Counted from the stretch's first letter, positions 1-5,536 are shown. The stretch is DNA of 6,612 bases from an uncultured Rothia sp. (GCA_937935205.1 CALGXU010000418.1:1-6612), one strand, 5' to 3'. The notes: a model not told the origin generated them from the letters alone. Numbers and translations are program-made.

Positions 1-101
1 TAGTGCCGAATCGCGAGGGTAAGGAGGAAGTGCTAGATGTCTTCCTGCGCTGCCGCCCCGATCTTTACATCATTACGAAGTTCCTGCCCGCCGAAGAATA
101 A
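1..101 (+). CDS. 3' end of an unidentified protein (5' part outside the window)
   Basis: An open frame (first full codon at 3) enters from the left edge and closes with TAA at 99-101, giving the last 32 residues, VPNREGKEEVLDV to FLPAEE. The stop is followed within 20 bases by a strong hairpin terminator, which supports this being a true gene end. The tail contains a charged stretch and then a hydrophobic segment (LYIITKFLP), which could be a final strand or helix. I do not recognise the family, and too little is present to compare it with the downstream proteins. It is the only partial gene on the left edge. Confidence 0.7.
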   Translation, partial: VPNREGKEEVLDVFLRCRPDLYIITKFLPAEE

Positions 102-120
102 CCTGGCAGTCATCGCATAA

Positions 121-165
121 GGCGAGCGCCCTGCAGACTCAAGCTGCGGGGCGCTCGCCTATTGT
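121..165 (+). terminator. Rho-independent terminator behind the first, partial gene
   Basis: The outer stem 121-131 (GGCGAGCGCCC) pairs perfectly with 149-159. It continues through a T-G wobble and GCAG (133-136) with CTGC (144-147), leaving a 7-base loop. A T-containing stretch (TATTGTACTTTT) follows. The outer GCGAGCGC arm recurs at the other gene ends in this window, while the inner stem and loop are unique here. Confidence 0.85.
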
Positions 166-170
166 ACTTT

Positions 171-250
171 TGGTGGGGTGGGACATTTCATGTGTGGCGT
201 GTGCGTGGTTTTTTCAGGTCTGGCATGATTGAGGCATAACAACACGACAC
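171..250 (+). promoter_or_regulatory. Promoter/leader module, copy 1 (for 302-1268)
   Basis: First of four related intergenic modules. It contains GTGGGACAT with the palindrome ACAT-TTC-ATGT at 183-193. An extended -10-like TGG-CATGAT (hexamer 224-229) follows, 41 bases after the box, and then GAGGCATAACAACACGAC (231-248). The other copies keep the same spacing. No good -35 hexamer lies 17 bases upstream of the hexamer, so either the extended -10 compensates or an activator acts at the box. An alternative reading, with CATAAC (235-240) as the -10 and TTTTCA (211-216) as the -35, cannot be excluded. The promoter call is inferred from conservation and position. Confidence 0.6.
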
Positions 251-256
251 GTAGCC

Positions 257-272
257 GCCGGGCTCCCCCGGC
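257..272 (+). promoter_or_regulatory. 5'-leader stem-loop, copy 1
   Basis: GCCGGG (257-262) pairs with CCCGGC (267-272) around a 4-base loop, between the inferred transcript start and the GAAAGGA Shine-Dalgarno site at 285-291. Equivalent stems of differing sequence stand at the same place in the other three modules. It might affect mRNA stability or initiation. It is not followed by T residues, so it is not a terminator. Confidence 0.5.
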
Positions 273-301
273 AACCCCCCCCTTGAAAGGAAACCGCCGC
301 C

Positions 302-781
302 ATGCCTTACTACACCGTGGAAGTCTCAACGAAGCCGATTCAGGAGAAGATCGGTAGAACTTGGGAGCTGGATGTGTGCACTTTCCTGCCCGAGGGGCCT
401 GTAGAGCACACTGCCCGCCTGTCCCTGTCGCAAGCTACCGCCTTGGATAGTCTGGACGGCTTCGAGGCGCTCAAGAAGTACGCCCTGCTCAGTGATGAGG
501 AAACCGAGGATGGTCACCCTTTCGTTGAGGGATTCCGCAAGCCCAAAGGCCAGCTAGAGAGCCTGGAACTAGAGGATGAGCTCATGCGGTTTCTGCATGA
601 GACCTCCGGGCTGTGGTGGGATGATGACCGGGACGTAGACGATGACATTTTTAAAAATATCCCTGCTGCGCAGTGGTATTCCGTTGTCACCGAAGGCATT
701 ACCGCCAACAGCGAGCGCGGGCCTAAGAATGGCCGCCGAATCCTGTACCTGGTGCTTACCCCTGATGAGGAGGAGAAATAG
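302..781 (+). CDS. Acidic hypothetical protein, homologue of its downstream neighbour (159 aa)
   Basis: The 159-residue protein has no signal peptide or membrane segment and is probably cytoplasmic. It is strongly acidic, with about twice as many D/E as K/R, including a D-rich patch near 107-115 (WWDDDRDVDDD). The start is fixed by GAAAGGA at 285-291. It resembles the next gene product throughout: LDGFEALKKYAL (51-62), FVEGFRKP (74-81), FLHETSGLWW (97-106) and the C-terminal WYSVVTEG...GRRILYLVLTP match equivalent segments there. Predicted composition is alternating strands with two helices. The stop lies one base before the next ATG, so the two genes form one operon under the copy-1 leader. 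I do not recognise the family; an immunity-type or other accessory role would be a guess. Confidence 0.85.
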   Translation: MPYYTVEVSTKPIQEKIGRTWELDVCTFLPEGPVEHTARLSLSQATALDSLDGFEALKKYALLSDEETEDGHPFVEGFRKPKGQLESLELEDELMRFLHETSGLWWDDDRDVDDDIFKNIPAAQWYSVVTEGITANSERGPKNGRRILYLVLTPDEEEK

Positions 782-782
782 G

Positions 783-1268
783 ATGTCTACAGCGCGTGCA
801 ACCGTGGTGATGTCTATCAGTCACCCGGAGCAGGGGTTTGACCGGTACGGGCTTTTGAAGGTTGAGGCGACCGTAAAGACTGCCGAGGGTACGGTGGTGA
901 ATACTGCTATTGGGGGTATTGAGGTTGCTGATGGGTTCCTGGTTGATGACCTGGACGGATACCGGCTCCAGAGGTACGCGGTCAGTGGTGCTACAGCCGA
1001 TGATGAGGATGCGTGGCTCTCCCACTTCCGGGTGCCTGAAGACCCTGCAGATTTTGAGAACGCTCTGACCGAGTACCTGTACAAGGATGGGTCGGCATGG
1101 TTTCAGGAGGACGTCGAGCGCGCCAAGCTTGTAGCCCTGCCTGGGTTCAATGAGGATACCGGCACCGCCCCGTGGGTCTGCGTCTCTAGCGCGCTCTCCG
1201 CGCCCCTGCAGGCCGGAGAAGAAGGCCGAACCATCATCTACCGCTACGAACAGCCAACCCCGGAATAA
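783..1268 (+). CDS. Acidic hypothetical protein, tandem paralogue of the upstream gene (161 aa)
   Basis: The start chosen is ATG 783, 7 bases after AGGAGGAG (768-775), which lies inside the end of the preceding gene. The frame stays open upstream to 642, but there it overlaps the neighbour and lacks a ribosome site. The 161 residues are acidic and soluble. Matches to the upstream protein include LDGYRLQRYAV (57-67) with LDGFEALKKYAL, HFRVP (81-85) with GFRKP, LTEYLYKDGSAWFQED (95-110) with MRFLHETSGLWWDDD, and a final W-V-C-V-S...GRTIIYRYEQP with W-Y-S-V-V...GRRILYLVLTP. Both proteins therefore likely have the same fold and diverged after an old tandem duplication. Translation is probably coupled to the upstream gene. 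The function is not recognisable. Confidence 0.88.
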   Translation: MSTARATVVMSISHPEQGFDRYGLLKVEATVKTAEGTVVNTAIGGIEVADGFLVDDLDGYRLQRYAVSGATADDEDAWLSHFRVPEDPADFENALTEYLYKDGSAWFQEDVERAKLVALPGFNEDTGTAPWVCVSSALSAPLQAGEEGRTIIYRYEQPTPE

Positions 1269-1278
1269 GCGCCCTGTA

Positions 1279-1329
1279 TGCGAGCGCGCCCCTGGTGCAG
1301 AAACAGTGTGAGGGGCGCGCTCGCATTTT
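1279..1329 (+). terminator. Strong Rho-independent terminator ending the 302-1268 operon
   Basis: A perfect 15-bp stem pairs TGCGAGCGCGCCCCT (1279-1293) with 1311-1325 around a 17-base loop, followed by TTTT (1326-1329). It starts 11 bases after the stop codon. The arm carries the GCGAGCGC signature, with an inserted GC relative to the other copies. Confidence 0.9.
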
Positions 1330-1341
1330 ACATCTGCTCCC

Positions 1342-1440
1342 TTGGGACATAATGACGAGTCACCAAGCACGCGGCTAATAAATATGGGAAGATAAAGACA
1401 TAGCAAATATTGATTGCTGATCTATGAGGCATCAATAACC
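1342..1440 (+). promoter_or_regulatory. Diverged promoter/leader region for 1498-2277
   Basis: This AT-rich spacer keeps TTGGGACAT (1342-1350) and GAGGCATCAATAACC (1427-1440) from the common leader module. The ATGT half-site is lost, and the two parts are about 32 bases further apart than in the other copies. An inverted repeat TATTGAT (1408-1414) / ATCAATA (1431-1437) is present and may be an operator or stem. Several -10-like AT runs (for example TAATAAAT near 1375) are possible. I cannot place the transcript start. Confidence 0.4.
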
Positions 1441-1497
1441 GCCCCCTCGCCACACATAAGCGTGGCAGCCCTCCCCCTAGAGAAAGGACACTCGAAA

Positions 1498-2277
1498 ATG
1501 CGCTCCACCAACCCCTATATCCAGGATGGAACCTTCAAGCAGCGGCACGAGCATACTGCACGCACGAACATGCCCCGCGGCATTAGCTACATTTTCAACC
1601 GCATCTGGTTTATCGACGGCGAAGAGTACGTGACCGAGAAGCTGCATATTGACTACAACCTCATTGATGAGTTCATTAATCGGGAAAGCACGGATACGGA
1701 TGTTGCTGACGACGTAGACGTAGCGATTCTTAACGCTTTCCTTGCTCACATTGTCAGCAACGCACAGGAGTTTATGTCGCCTCACCAGGTGGCCTGCCTT
1801 ACCGCTTTGATCCTCGCTTCCTGCCAGGATGGGCCTACCCGAGTTTCCACCCTCGACGTGGCGAAGAGTGAGCTTATTCTGTGGCAGCAGGAACACGACC
1901 CGGCCACTAAAATCCAGAAGGGGATCCTCAAAGCCAAGTTCGCGGCCCGTACCGCCTCTGAAATCGCCGAAAAGGCTGCAGACGAGAAGATCAAGGCTGA
2001 TTATGTTGAGGTGATCAATCGGATTGCGGCGGTAGCTCAGAAAGCTTCCGAATCTACCGAGAAATTCCGCCCATTCGCGGAGGAAGATTCCGGTGATGCT
2101 GAGGGTCTGCGCGAGGCTGCTCAGGAAGTTACCGAGGCCGTCAAGCTCTCTGAGGAAGCGGTTAAGACCGCCGAAGAACTTCTGAAAATCAGCTCAGACG
2201 CTAAGGGGGAAGCAATCATGACCAAGCGGCGCTTTATCGAAGCGGAGCGGGATTTTCTCGGGCTCCACGAGGCGTAG
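1498..2277 (+). CDS. Helical hypothetical protein with a long coiled-coil-like tail (259 aa)
   Basis: Start ATG 1498 follows AAAGGA (1483-1488) by 9 bases. An in-frame TTG at 1414 lies in the promoter region and is not used. Residues 28-134 form a helical domain seen also in the products of 5105, 5533 and 6179: an N-terminal GISYIFNRIW segment, then NAQEFMSPHQVACLTALILA (88-107) and SELILWQQE (124-132), matching their E-F...Q-x-x-C-L...W pattern. Residues 140-259 are an extra region absent from those relatives. It is rich in A, E and K with heptad-like spacing (TASEIAEKAADEKIKADY, EAAQEVTEAVKLSEEAVKTAEELLK), so probably one or two long amphipathic helices or a coiled coil. There is no signal peptide or membrane segment. 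It is a single-gene unit between two terminators. The coiled-coil tail might mediate oligomerisation or partner binding; the family is unknown to me. Confidence 0.87.
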   Translation: MRSTNPYIQDGTFKQRHEHTARTNMPRGISYIFNRIWFIDGEEYVTEKLHIDYNLIDEFINRESTDTDVADDVDVAILNAFLAHIVSNAQEFMSPHQVACLTALILASCQDGPTRVSTLDVAKSELILWQQEHDPATKIQKGILKAKFAARTASEIAEKAADEKIKADYVEVINRIAAVAQKASESTEKFRPFAEEDSGDAEGLREAAQEVTEAVKLSEEAVKTAEELLKISSDAKGEAIMTKRRFIEAERDFLGLHEA

Positions 2278-2302
2278 ACTCGTGAGCTCTTGAACAAAAC
2301 AC

Positions 2303-2349
2303 AGCGAGCGCCCCTCACCCTTATTGCGGGTGAGGGGCGCTCGCTTTTT
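2303..2349 (+). terminator. Very strong Rho-independent terminator behind 1498-2277
   Basis: A perfect 18-bp stem pairs AGCGAGCGCCCCTCACCC (2303-2320) with 2328-2345 around the loop TTATTGC, running into TTTTT. The same arm and loop occur at 4923-4964, identical except for the base that follows the right arm. Confidence 0.94.
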
Positions 2350-2355
2350 GGTTTT

Positions 2356-2438
2356 TGGTGGGTTGGGACATTATATGTGTGGCGCGCGCATGAGTTGTTC
2401 AGGTCTGGCATACTTAAGGCATAACAACACGACAGATA
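2356..2438 (+). promoter_or_regulatory. Promoter/leader module, copy 2 (for 2489-3493)
   Basis: GGGACAT is followed by the palindrome ACAT-TAT-ATGT at 2368-2378. The extended -10-like TGG-CATACT (hexamer 2409-2414) begins 41 bases after the start of the box, then AAGGCATAACAACACGACAG. The hexamer CATACT matches TATAAT at four of six positions and carries the upstream TGG. The -35 position reads GCGCAT, which is poor. Confidence 0.62.
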
Positions 2439-2439
2439 G

Positions 2440-2454
2440 CCGGGGTTTCCCCGG
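2440..2454 (+). promoter_or_regulatory. 5'-leader stem-loop, copy 2
   Basis: CCGGGG (2440-2445) pairs with CCCCGG (2449-2454) around TTT, extendable by a G-T pair. It occupies the same position as the stems at 257-272 and 5061-5075, with different stem bases. Confidence 0.5.
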
Positions 2455-2488
2455 TGATTCAACCCCCTTTGCCCGAAAGGAAACCGCC

Positions 2489-3028
2489 ATGAGTACCACT
2501 CCGGTTACCCGCCTGTACGATGCTGCCACCATTCATGAGGACTCTAACGAAGCAGCCGCCCTCGAATACCTGGCGGCGCTGGGTGAACCCACTGTGGTAC
2601 TGACGATTGACGGTCAGACCAAGAAATACCATTCGCGCAAAGACATTTTCCGCGCCATGCTCTCTATCGAAGGTGGGCACGAGGAGCCCCCGGCGCTAAT
2701 GCTTGGCTCCCGCTCCGCGCCCGAGCTAATCCTGGCGCGCCTTGCCCCCTACGACGTGAAGTTCCTCAACCAGGGTTGCCCGCAGATGTGGTACTCCCTC
2801 TCCAATGAGGATGAGAACCTGGGCAACGTGTGCCAGGAGAACAAGTTCACGCTGGATTCTCTCTTCGAGGCAACAGCTCTTGATGGGTACGAGGGACACT
2901 ACCGTATCGCTGAATACGCTGAAGTCAGCTTGGGTGAGGTGGCACATGCTGACGGCACCACGTCCGCAGGCCGCTTGCCCGATGGCTCATACGTTCTGCT
3001 GGAGAAGGTCTCCGACCGCGTTCTCTAA
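2489..3028 (+). CDS. Hypothetical protein, first gene of a two-gene unit (179 aa)
   Basis: Start ATG 2489 follows GAAAGGA (2475-2481). The initiation context GAAAGGAAACCGCC is the same as at 302, although the proteins differ. An in-frame upstream ATG (2324) lies inside the terminator hairpin and is rejected. The 179-residue product is soluble and mixed alpha/beta. It opens with a helix (DSNEAAALEYLAALG, 18-32), followed by a strand pair PTVVLTIDGQTKKYHSR (34-50), then a helical stretch near 52-90. The C-terminal part contains ALDGYEGHYRIAEYAEV (130-146), which faintly recalls the LDGY/F...YA motif of the 302 and 783 products; that link is weak. There is a single QMWYSLS segment at 99-105 and no catalytic motif I can name. 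The gene ends in TAA, which overlaps the next gene's ribosome-binding site. Confidence 0.85.
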   Translation: MSTTPVTRLYDAATIHEDSNEAAALEYLAALGEPTVVLTIDGQTKKYHSRKDIFRAMLSIEGGHEEPPALMLGSRSAPELILARLAPYDVKFLNQGCPQMWYSLSNEDENLGNVCQENKFTLDSLFEATALDGYEGHYRIAEYAEVSLGEVAHADGTTSAGRLPDGSYVLLEKVSDRVL

Positions 3029-3040
3029 AGGAGGCTAACC

Positions 3041-3493
3041 ATGAAAACGATGATGAAGACTGAGGCCGAGCTCTACAGCACCGAAACCCGCGCCGCTTAC
3101 CGTGAGGCCTACCAGAAGCTCATTGACGAGTACCCCGGCGCTTACCCCTGGTTTGCAGTCGAGACCAACGAGGTTAATAGCCAGGGCGAGGAACCCGACA
3201 TGGCGGAGCTATGGTGCACGATGCGAGTCATGGATGATGAAGACTCCGTGTGGATGCACGAGCACCCCTTCCCCACCTGGACGATGACCTCCGAGGAGTT
3301 CAACAACGGAGACGATGAAGGCGAAGGCTACCCGTGCCGATGCCAGCCAGGGGTGAACATGTACCTTGCACACGTCGTCTTCCCCTTCGCCCGCTCCCAC
3401 TTCGGTATCGAGAATCCCGAAGACGTAGGCGGCGCCTGGTACATGCGCTCGCACGGCGAACTTATTCACCAGGTGGATTTCACCGATAACTAG
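3041..3493 (+). CDS. Acidic aromatic-rich hypothetical protein (150 aa)
   Basis: The Shine-Dalgarno AAAGGAGG (3027-3034) overlaps the stop codon of the preceding gene and lies 6 bases before ATG 3041. Co-transcription and coupled translation are therefore likely. Later ATGs at 3050 and 3053 fit the site less well. The 150-residue protein is acidic (QGEEPDMAE, MDDEDS, NNGDDEGEG) and rich in W, Y and F (YPGAYPWFAV, WMHEHPFPTWTM, GGAWYMRSHG). A C-R-C pair sits at 99-101 with another C at 59, too few and too spaced for an obvious zinc finger. No signal peptide or transmembrane segment is visible. Codons mostly end in C or G, unlike the T-richer third positions of the next gene. The family is not recognised. 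Confidence 0.85.
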   Translation: MKTMMKTEAELYSTETRAAYREAYQKLIDEYPGAYPWFAVETNEVNSQGEEPDMAELWCTMRVMDDEDSVWMHEHPFPTWTMTSEEFNNGDDEGEGYPCRCQPGVNMYLAHVVFPFARSHFGIENPEDVGGAWYMRSHGELIHQVDFTDN

Positions 3494-3571
3494 CGAGCGC
3501 CCCTCGCCCTGTAGAGGGGATATGCGCGGGTGCCGGCGGTGCACCCGCGCGCTCCCCGCCGTGCTTGTTTT
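3493..3571 (+). terminator. Rearranged, multi-hairpin terminator behind 3041-3493
   Basis: The left arm GCGAGCGCCCCTC (3493-3505) directly overlaps the stop region. CCCCTC (3500-3505) pairs with GAGGGG (3514-3519). Instead of continuing to CGCTCGC, the right arm is interrupted by a separate hairpin, GCGCGGGTGC (3524-3533) with GCACCCGCGC (3541-3550). CGCTC (3550-3554) then resumes and can pair with GAGCG (3495-3499), giving a possible three-way junction. A weak T-rich stretch (CTTGTTTT, 3564-3571) follows. Termination is likely but may be less efficient than at the intact copies. Confidence 0.6.
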
Positions 3572-3646
3572 GAAAAGGCTGCGTCTTGCCCTGAGACGGA
3601 AGCTGCTACCCCTCTCTTCTCTTACTTTTGAAAGGACTAATTACTG

Positions 3647-4087
3647 ATGGCTGTTTGCCCTGTTTTGCCGAATGAGGTACTGGATTTTCCCGGTTCGAAT
3701 ATCACGGTTGCTCAGGTGCTCAATGCGTGTGTTCGTAAGGCTGAGGCTGATGAAGGTTACTGCGTGCAGGTCACCGTTGCAGAGCATGGTGAGCTGAATA
3801 TTTTCCGGGCGGCGGTTCAGTTCGATACTCCCGGATGCCTGCGCCTGGTGCGAAAGGAGATGGTGACCGATGATAATTTCCTGGTTCCTCTTTCGTCTGT
3901 TCAGGATGAGAAGAGCATTTCTGAGCTGGTGGGTCTGCATGGAGCGGACAATACGCGCCGTATCCTCTACGCTTCCGCTCGAGGTCTTGGCGGGCTGTAT
4001 CTCGTCACGGGCTCCGTACCGGATGACGAATCGGAGCATGACCAGCGGATGCAGGAAATCTACGCCGCTACCGCGCGTCTTGTCTAA
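3647..4087 (+). CDS. Hypothetical protein (146 aa)
   Basis: ATG 3647 follows AAAGGA (3631-3636) by 10 bases. The 146-residue product is soluble. It begins with a short helix-rich part (NITVAQVLNACVRKAEADEG, 18-37), followed by strands YCVQVTVAEHGELNIFRAAVQF (38-59), a central segment with L-V-P-L-S (79-83), a strand RRILYAS (104-110), a glycine-rich turn RGLGGLYLV (112-120) and an acidic helical end (DDESEHDQRMQEIYAATARLV). The layout of helix, strands and a final R-R-I-L-Y strand loosely echoes the 302 and 783 products, without enough identity to call homology. The upstream 150 bases lack the common leader module, so this gene has another promoter or is reached by read-through of the rearranged terminator. 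The function is unknown. Confidence 0.82.
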   Translation: MAVCPVLPNEVLDFPGSNITVAQVLNACVRKAEADEGYCVQVTVAEHGELNIFRAAVQFDTPGCLRLVRKEMVTDDNFLVPLSSVQDEKSISELVGLHGADNTRRILYASARGLGGLYLVTGSVPDDESEHDQRMQEIYAATARLV

Positions 4088-4101
4088 AGGGGCGAGCGCG
4101 G

Positions 4102-4123
4102 CGGCGGGGTTTCCCGCCGTTTT
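4102..4123 (+). terminator. Rho-independent terminator behind 3647-4087
   Basis: CGGCGGG (4102-4108) pairs with CCCGCCG (4113-4119) around GTTT and is followed by TTTT (4120-4123). A lone GCGAGCGC (4092-4099) stands just upstream without a matching right arm, as if the usual hairpin had been replaced. Confidence 0.75.
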
Positions 4124-4137
4124 GAGGAATGACTCAA
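4122..4137 (+). repeat. Small inverted repeat between terminator and 4201 gene
   Basis: TTGAG (4122-4126) and CTCAA (4133-4137) form a perfect inverted repeat with a 6-base spacer, partly within the T-run of the terminator. It could be an operator or a minor stem, and may be chance. The rest of the spacer up to 4189 shows no clear promoter hexamers and no copy of the common leader. Confidence 0.3.
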
Positions 4138-4200
4138 TCGGCAGCGCATCATGTGATGAGCGCCTACACTCAGAAGAAATACTCACGTTAGGAGGAGATT

Positions 4201-4911
4201 GTGGAGGAAGAATCCCTGCAAGAGAATCAGGACTTTGTGGCCACTGTGGAAGAGAAGCAGCGGGACGGCGAATGGGTCGTTACTGCGCAGGCTGTCGGCA
4301 CTCTTAAGGAGCTGACGGAATGGGCGGCAGATGGTGTGGGTGTAGGTAGCTCATGCGCGTTCGATGGTCTCGATCATTTCACGCTAGGCTCTGCCATGTG
4401 GATAGATGAGACCTTCTCGCTGGTGACCGATGAGCACGGCGATGTGGTTGAGCCTGCCGAGGATATGCACGCCCCCTACGGCTACCTTCACTGGGGAGAG
4501 GGCGAGGAATCAGAGGAGAAGCTTGTCGCTAAGGCTAAGAAGCTTGCCGGGTTTGGTACTCATCTGCTGCGCACGTATGCGGAGATACATTCTCCGGTAA
4601 AGAGCCTGAGTGAGGGCGAGGTTCAGGAGATGATTGAGGATGGAGAAAGCCGCCTGGTCTTGGCTCATTCTGAGCCGCTGGAATATTCCGTGGAGAATGT
4701 CAGCGCGTATATCCGCTACGCCTTTGGGTTGAAGGAGGGGCAGCGGCTGAGCCTCTCCCCTGCTGCCGATGACCAGGAGGCAACCTTGAACGTGCTGGCT
4801 GACTATGTGCACGCCGATGATTCCGGTCTGCTAACCAAGGAGGAAGCCGAAAACTGGGAGCGCGTGTACGGCCTGTACTACTGCCACCCGTATGCCCGAA
4901 ACACCCCCTGA
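4201..4911 (+). CDS. Acidic hypothetical protein with GTG start (236 aa)
   Basis: GTG 4201 is preceded by AGGAGGAG (4190-4197). No nearby ATG in frame has a ribosome site; the first internal Met is far inside. The 236-residue product is the second longest here and looks two-part. Residues 10-100 are beta-rich (FVATVEEKQ, WVVTAQAVGTL, FDGLDHFTLGSAMWIDETF). Residues 103-236 are more helical and acidic (SEEKLVAKAKKLAGFGTHLLRTYAEI, LSEGEVQEMIEDGES, TLNVLADYV, KEEAENWERVYGLYYCHPY). The FDGLDHFTLGSAM segment (54-66) faintly resembles the LDGY...YAV motif of the 783 product, a possible but unproven relation. It has no signal peptide, membrane segment or recognisable catalytic motif. A very strong terminator follows at 4923. 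Confidence 0.83.
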   Translation: MEEESLQENQDFVATVEEKQRDGEWVVTAQAVGTLKELTEWAADGVGVGSSCAFDGLDHFTLGSAMWIDETFSLVTDEHGDVVEPAEDMHAPYGYLHWGEGEESEEKLVAKAKKLAGFGTHLLRTYAEIHSPVKSLSEGEVQEMIEDGESRLVLAHSEPLEYSVENVSAYIRYAFGLKEGQRLSLSPAADDQEATLNVLADYVHADDSGLLTKEEAENWERVYGLYYCHPYARNTP

Positions 4912-4922
4912 TACGGAGCCAC

Positions 4923-4969
4923 AGCGAGCGCCCCTCACCCTTATTGCGGGTGAGGGGCGCTCGCCTTTT
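4923..4969 (+). terminator. Very strong Rho-independent terminator behind 4201-4911
   Basis: A 17-bp perfect stem, 4924-4940 with 4948-4964, encloses the loop TTATTGC, then C and TTTT. It is the twin of the hairpin at 2303-2345. Confidence 0.94.
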
Positions 4970-4975
4970 GGGTTT

Positions 4976-5060
4976 TGGTGCGGGTGGGACATTACATGTG
5001 TGGCGCGCGCATGGGTTTTTCAGGTTTGGAATGATTGAGGCATAACAACACGACAGATAG
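4976..5060 (+). promoter_or_regulatory. Promoter/leader module, copy 3 (for 5105-5988)
   Basis: The GGGACAT box with palindrome ACAT-TAC-ATGT lies at 4989-4999. The extended -10-like TGG-AATGAT (hexamer 5030-5035) starts 41 bases after the box, then GAGGCATAACAACACGACAG. The sequence between box and hexamer includes TTTTTCAGG, shared with copy 1. Confidence 0.62.
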
Positions 5061-5075
5061 CCGGGTTTCCCCCGG
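5061..5075 (+). promoter_or_regulatory. 5'-leader stem-loop, copy 3
   Basis: CCGGG (5061-5065) pairs with CCCGG (5071-5075) around a 5-base loop, in the same place as the stems of the other copies. The Shine-Dalgarno AAAGGA lies 18 bases downstream. Confidence 0.45.
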
Positions 5076-5104
5076 TGCCTCGATCTCGTTCTAAAGGACA
5101 AACG

Positions 5105-5536
5105 ATGACTCAAGAAAATATCTACCCATTCAGCGCTGCTGGGGAGGATATTCAACGGCTGCTTCCAGAGCATATTGGCGCGGTGTTCCAGATGGTTTGG
5201 GATGCCCCGGCAGATTCTCCCGAAGTTCTGAAGCAGGCAGGTAAGAAACTTGCCCTTGCCCGTAAGAGTGCCCGCGGCGCTTCGAGGAAGAACGTCTATG
5301 GTCAGGATGCGGTGCGCGAGAGCCTCCGCTGCCTTCAGCTGACCCGTGCCCTGAACCTGATCTACCGCAACAGGGCGCAGTTCCATGATGCCTACCAGGT
5401 GCACTGCCTAGCCTCTCTGATTGTGGCAGGGATGAAGACGGGAAGCGCCCGCAGGGAGCACCTTCAAGCTGCAAGCACCGAGCTGATGCTGTGGTGGGCT
5501 CAGATTATCAACAAGGCGCAGGAGGTAAGCCAGTGA
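5105..5536 (+). CDS. Helical hypothetical protein of the locus's paralogous family (143 aa)
   Basis: ATG 5105 is 6 bases after AAAGGA (5093-5098); the open frame extends back into the leader but without a better start. The 143-residue, apparently all-helical protein closely matches the product of 6179 at its N-terminus: GEDIQRLLPEHIGAVFQMVWDAPADSPEVL (13-42) is over half identical to the equivalent there. Its C-terminal half carries AQFHDAYQVHCLASLIVAGM (91-110) and TELMLWWAQ (125-133), the family pattern E/Q-F...Q-x-x-C-L...W also seen in 1498 and 5533. It is more basic in the middle (KKLALARKSARGASRKN) than its relatives. It has no signal peptide. The last four bases overlap the next gene (GTGA), so translation is coupled. 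The function is unknown; two adjacent members encoded together could form a heteromer (inference). Confidence 0.88.
   Translation: MTQENIYPFSAAGEDIQRLLPEHIGAVFQMVWDAPADSPEVLKQAGKKLALARKSARGASRKNVYGQDAVRESLRCLQLTRALNLIYRNRAQFHDAYQVHCLASLIVAGMKTGSARREHLQAASTELMLWWAQIINKAQEVSQ

Larger units (their letters stand above)
2301..2455 (+). repeat. Duplicated intergenic unit, copy a (terminator + leader)
   Basis: From ACAGCGAGCG through the terminator, box, -10-like element and leader stem-loop, this unit aligns nearly base for base with 4921-5076. The first 44 bases are identical, and there are only scattered substitutions and single-base indels after that. The genes downstream of the two copies are unrelated in sequence. 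Partial versions occur at 121-272 and 6002-6151. Confidence 0.85.
4921..5076 (+). repeat. Duplicated intergenic unit, copy b (terminator + leader)
   Basis: Near-identical partner of 2301-2455, with scattered differences. The loop, both terminator arms, TGTGTGGCGCGCGCATG and GGCATAACAACACGACAG are shared exactly. Differences include the box centre (TAC for TAT), the -10-like hexamer (AATGAT for CATACT) and the leader stem. Confidence 0.85.

Noticed and set aside
302..1268. Toxin-antitoxin pair (302/783)
   Set aside because: Both proteins are acidic homologues of about 160 residues. A toxin-antitoxin pair would normally combine unlike partners with a recognisable toxin or DNA-binding motif.
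756..1406. Long minus-strand open frame (216 codons) across the 783 gene
   Set aside because: It runs antisense over a well-supported gene and through its terminator, has no ribosome site, and its translation is rich in R, P, S and G, like a GC-rich shadow frame.
2324..2488. Upstream extension of the 2489 gene from ATG 2324
   Set aside because: It would start inside the terminator stem and translate the promoter module. ATG 2489 has the same GAAAGGAAACCGCC context as 302.
3641..4186. Minus-strand open frame of 181 codons over the 3647 gene
   Set aside because: The plus-strand frame has a Shine-Dalgarno site and terminator. The antisense frame has neither.
4700..5404. Minus-strand open frame of 234 codons
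   Set aside because: It crosses the 4923 terminator and the copy-3 leader, both of which are explained on the plus strand, and the predicted protein is low-complexity and basic.
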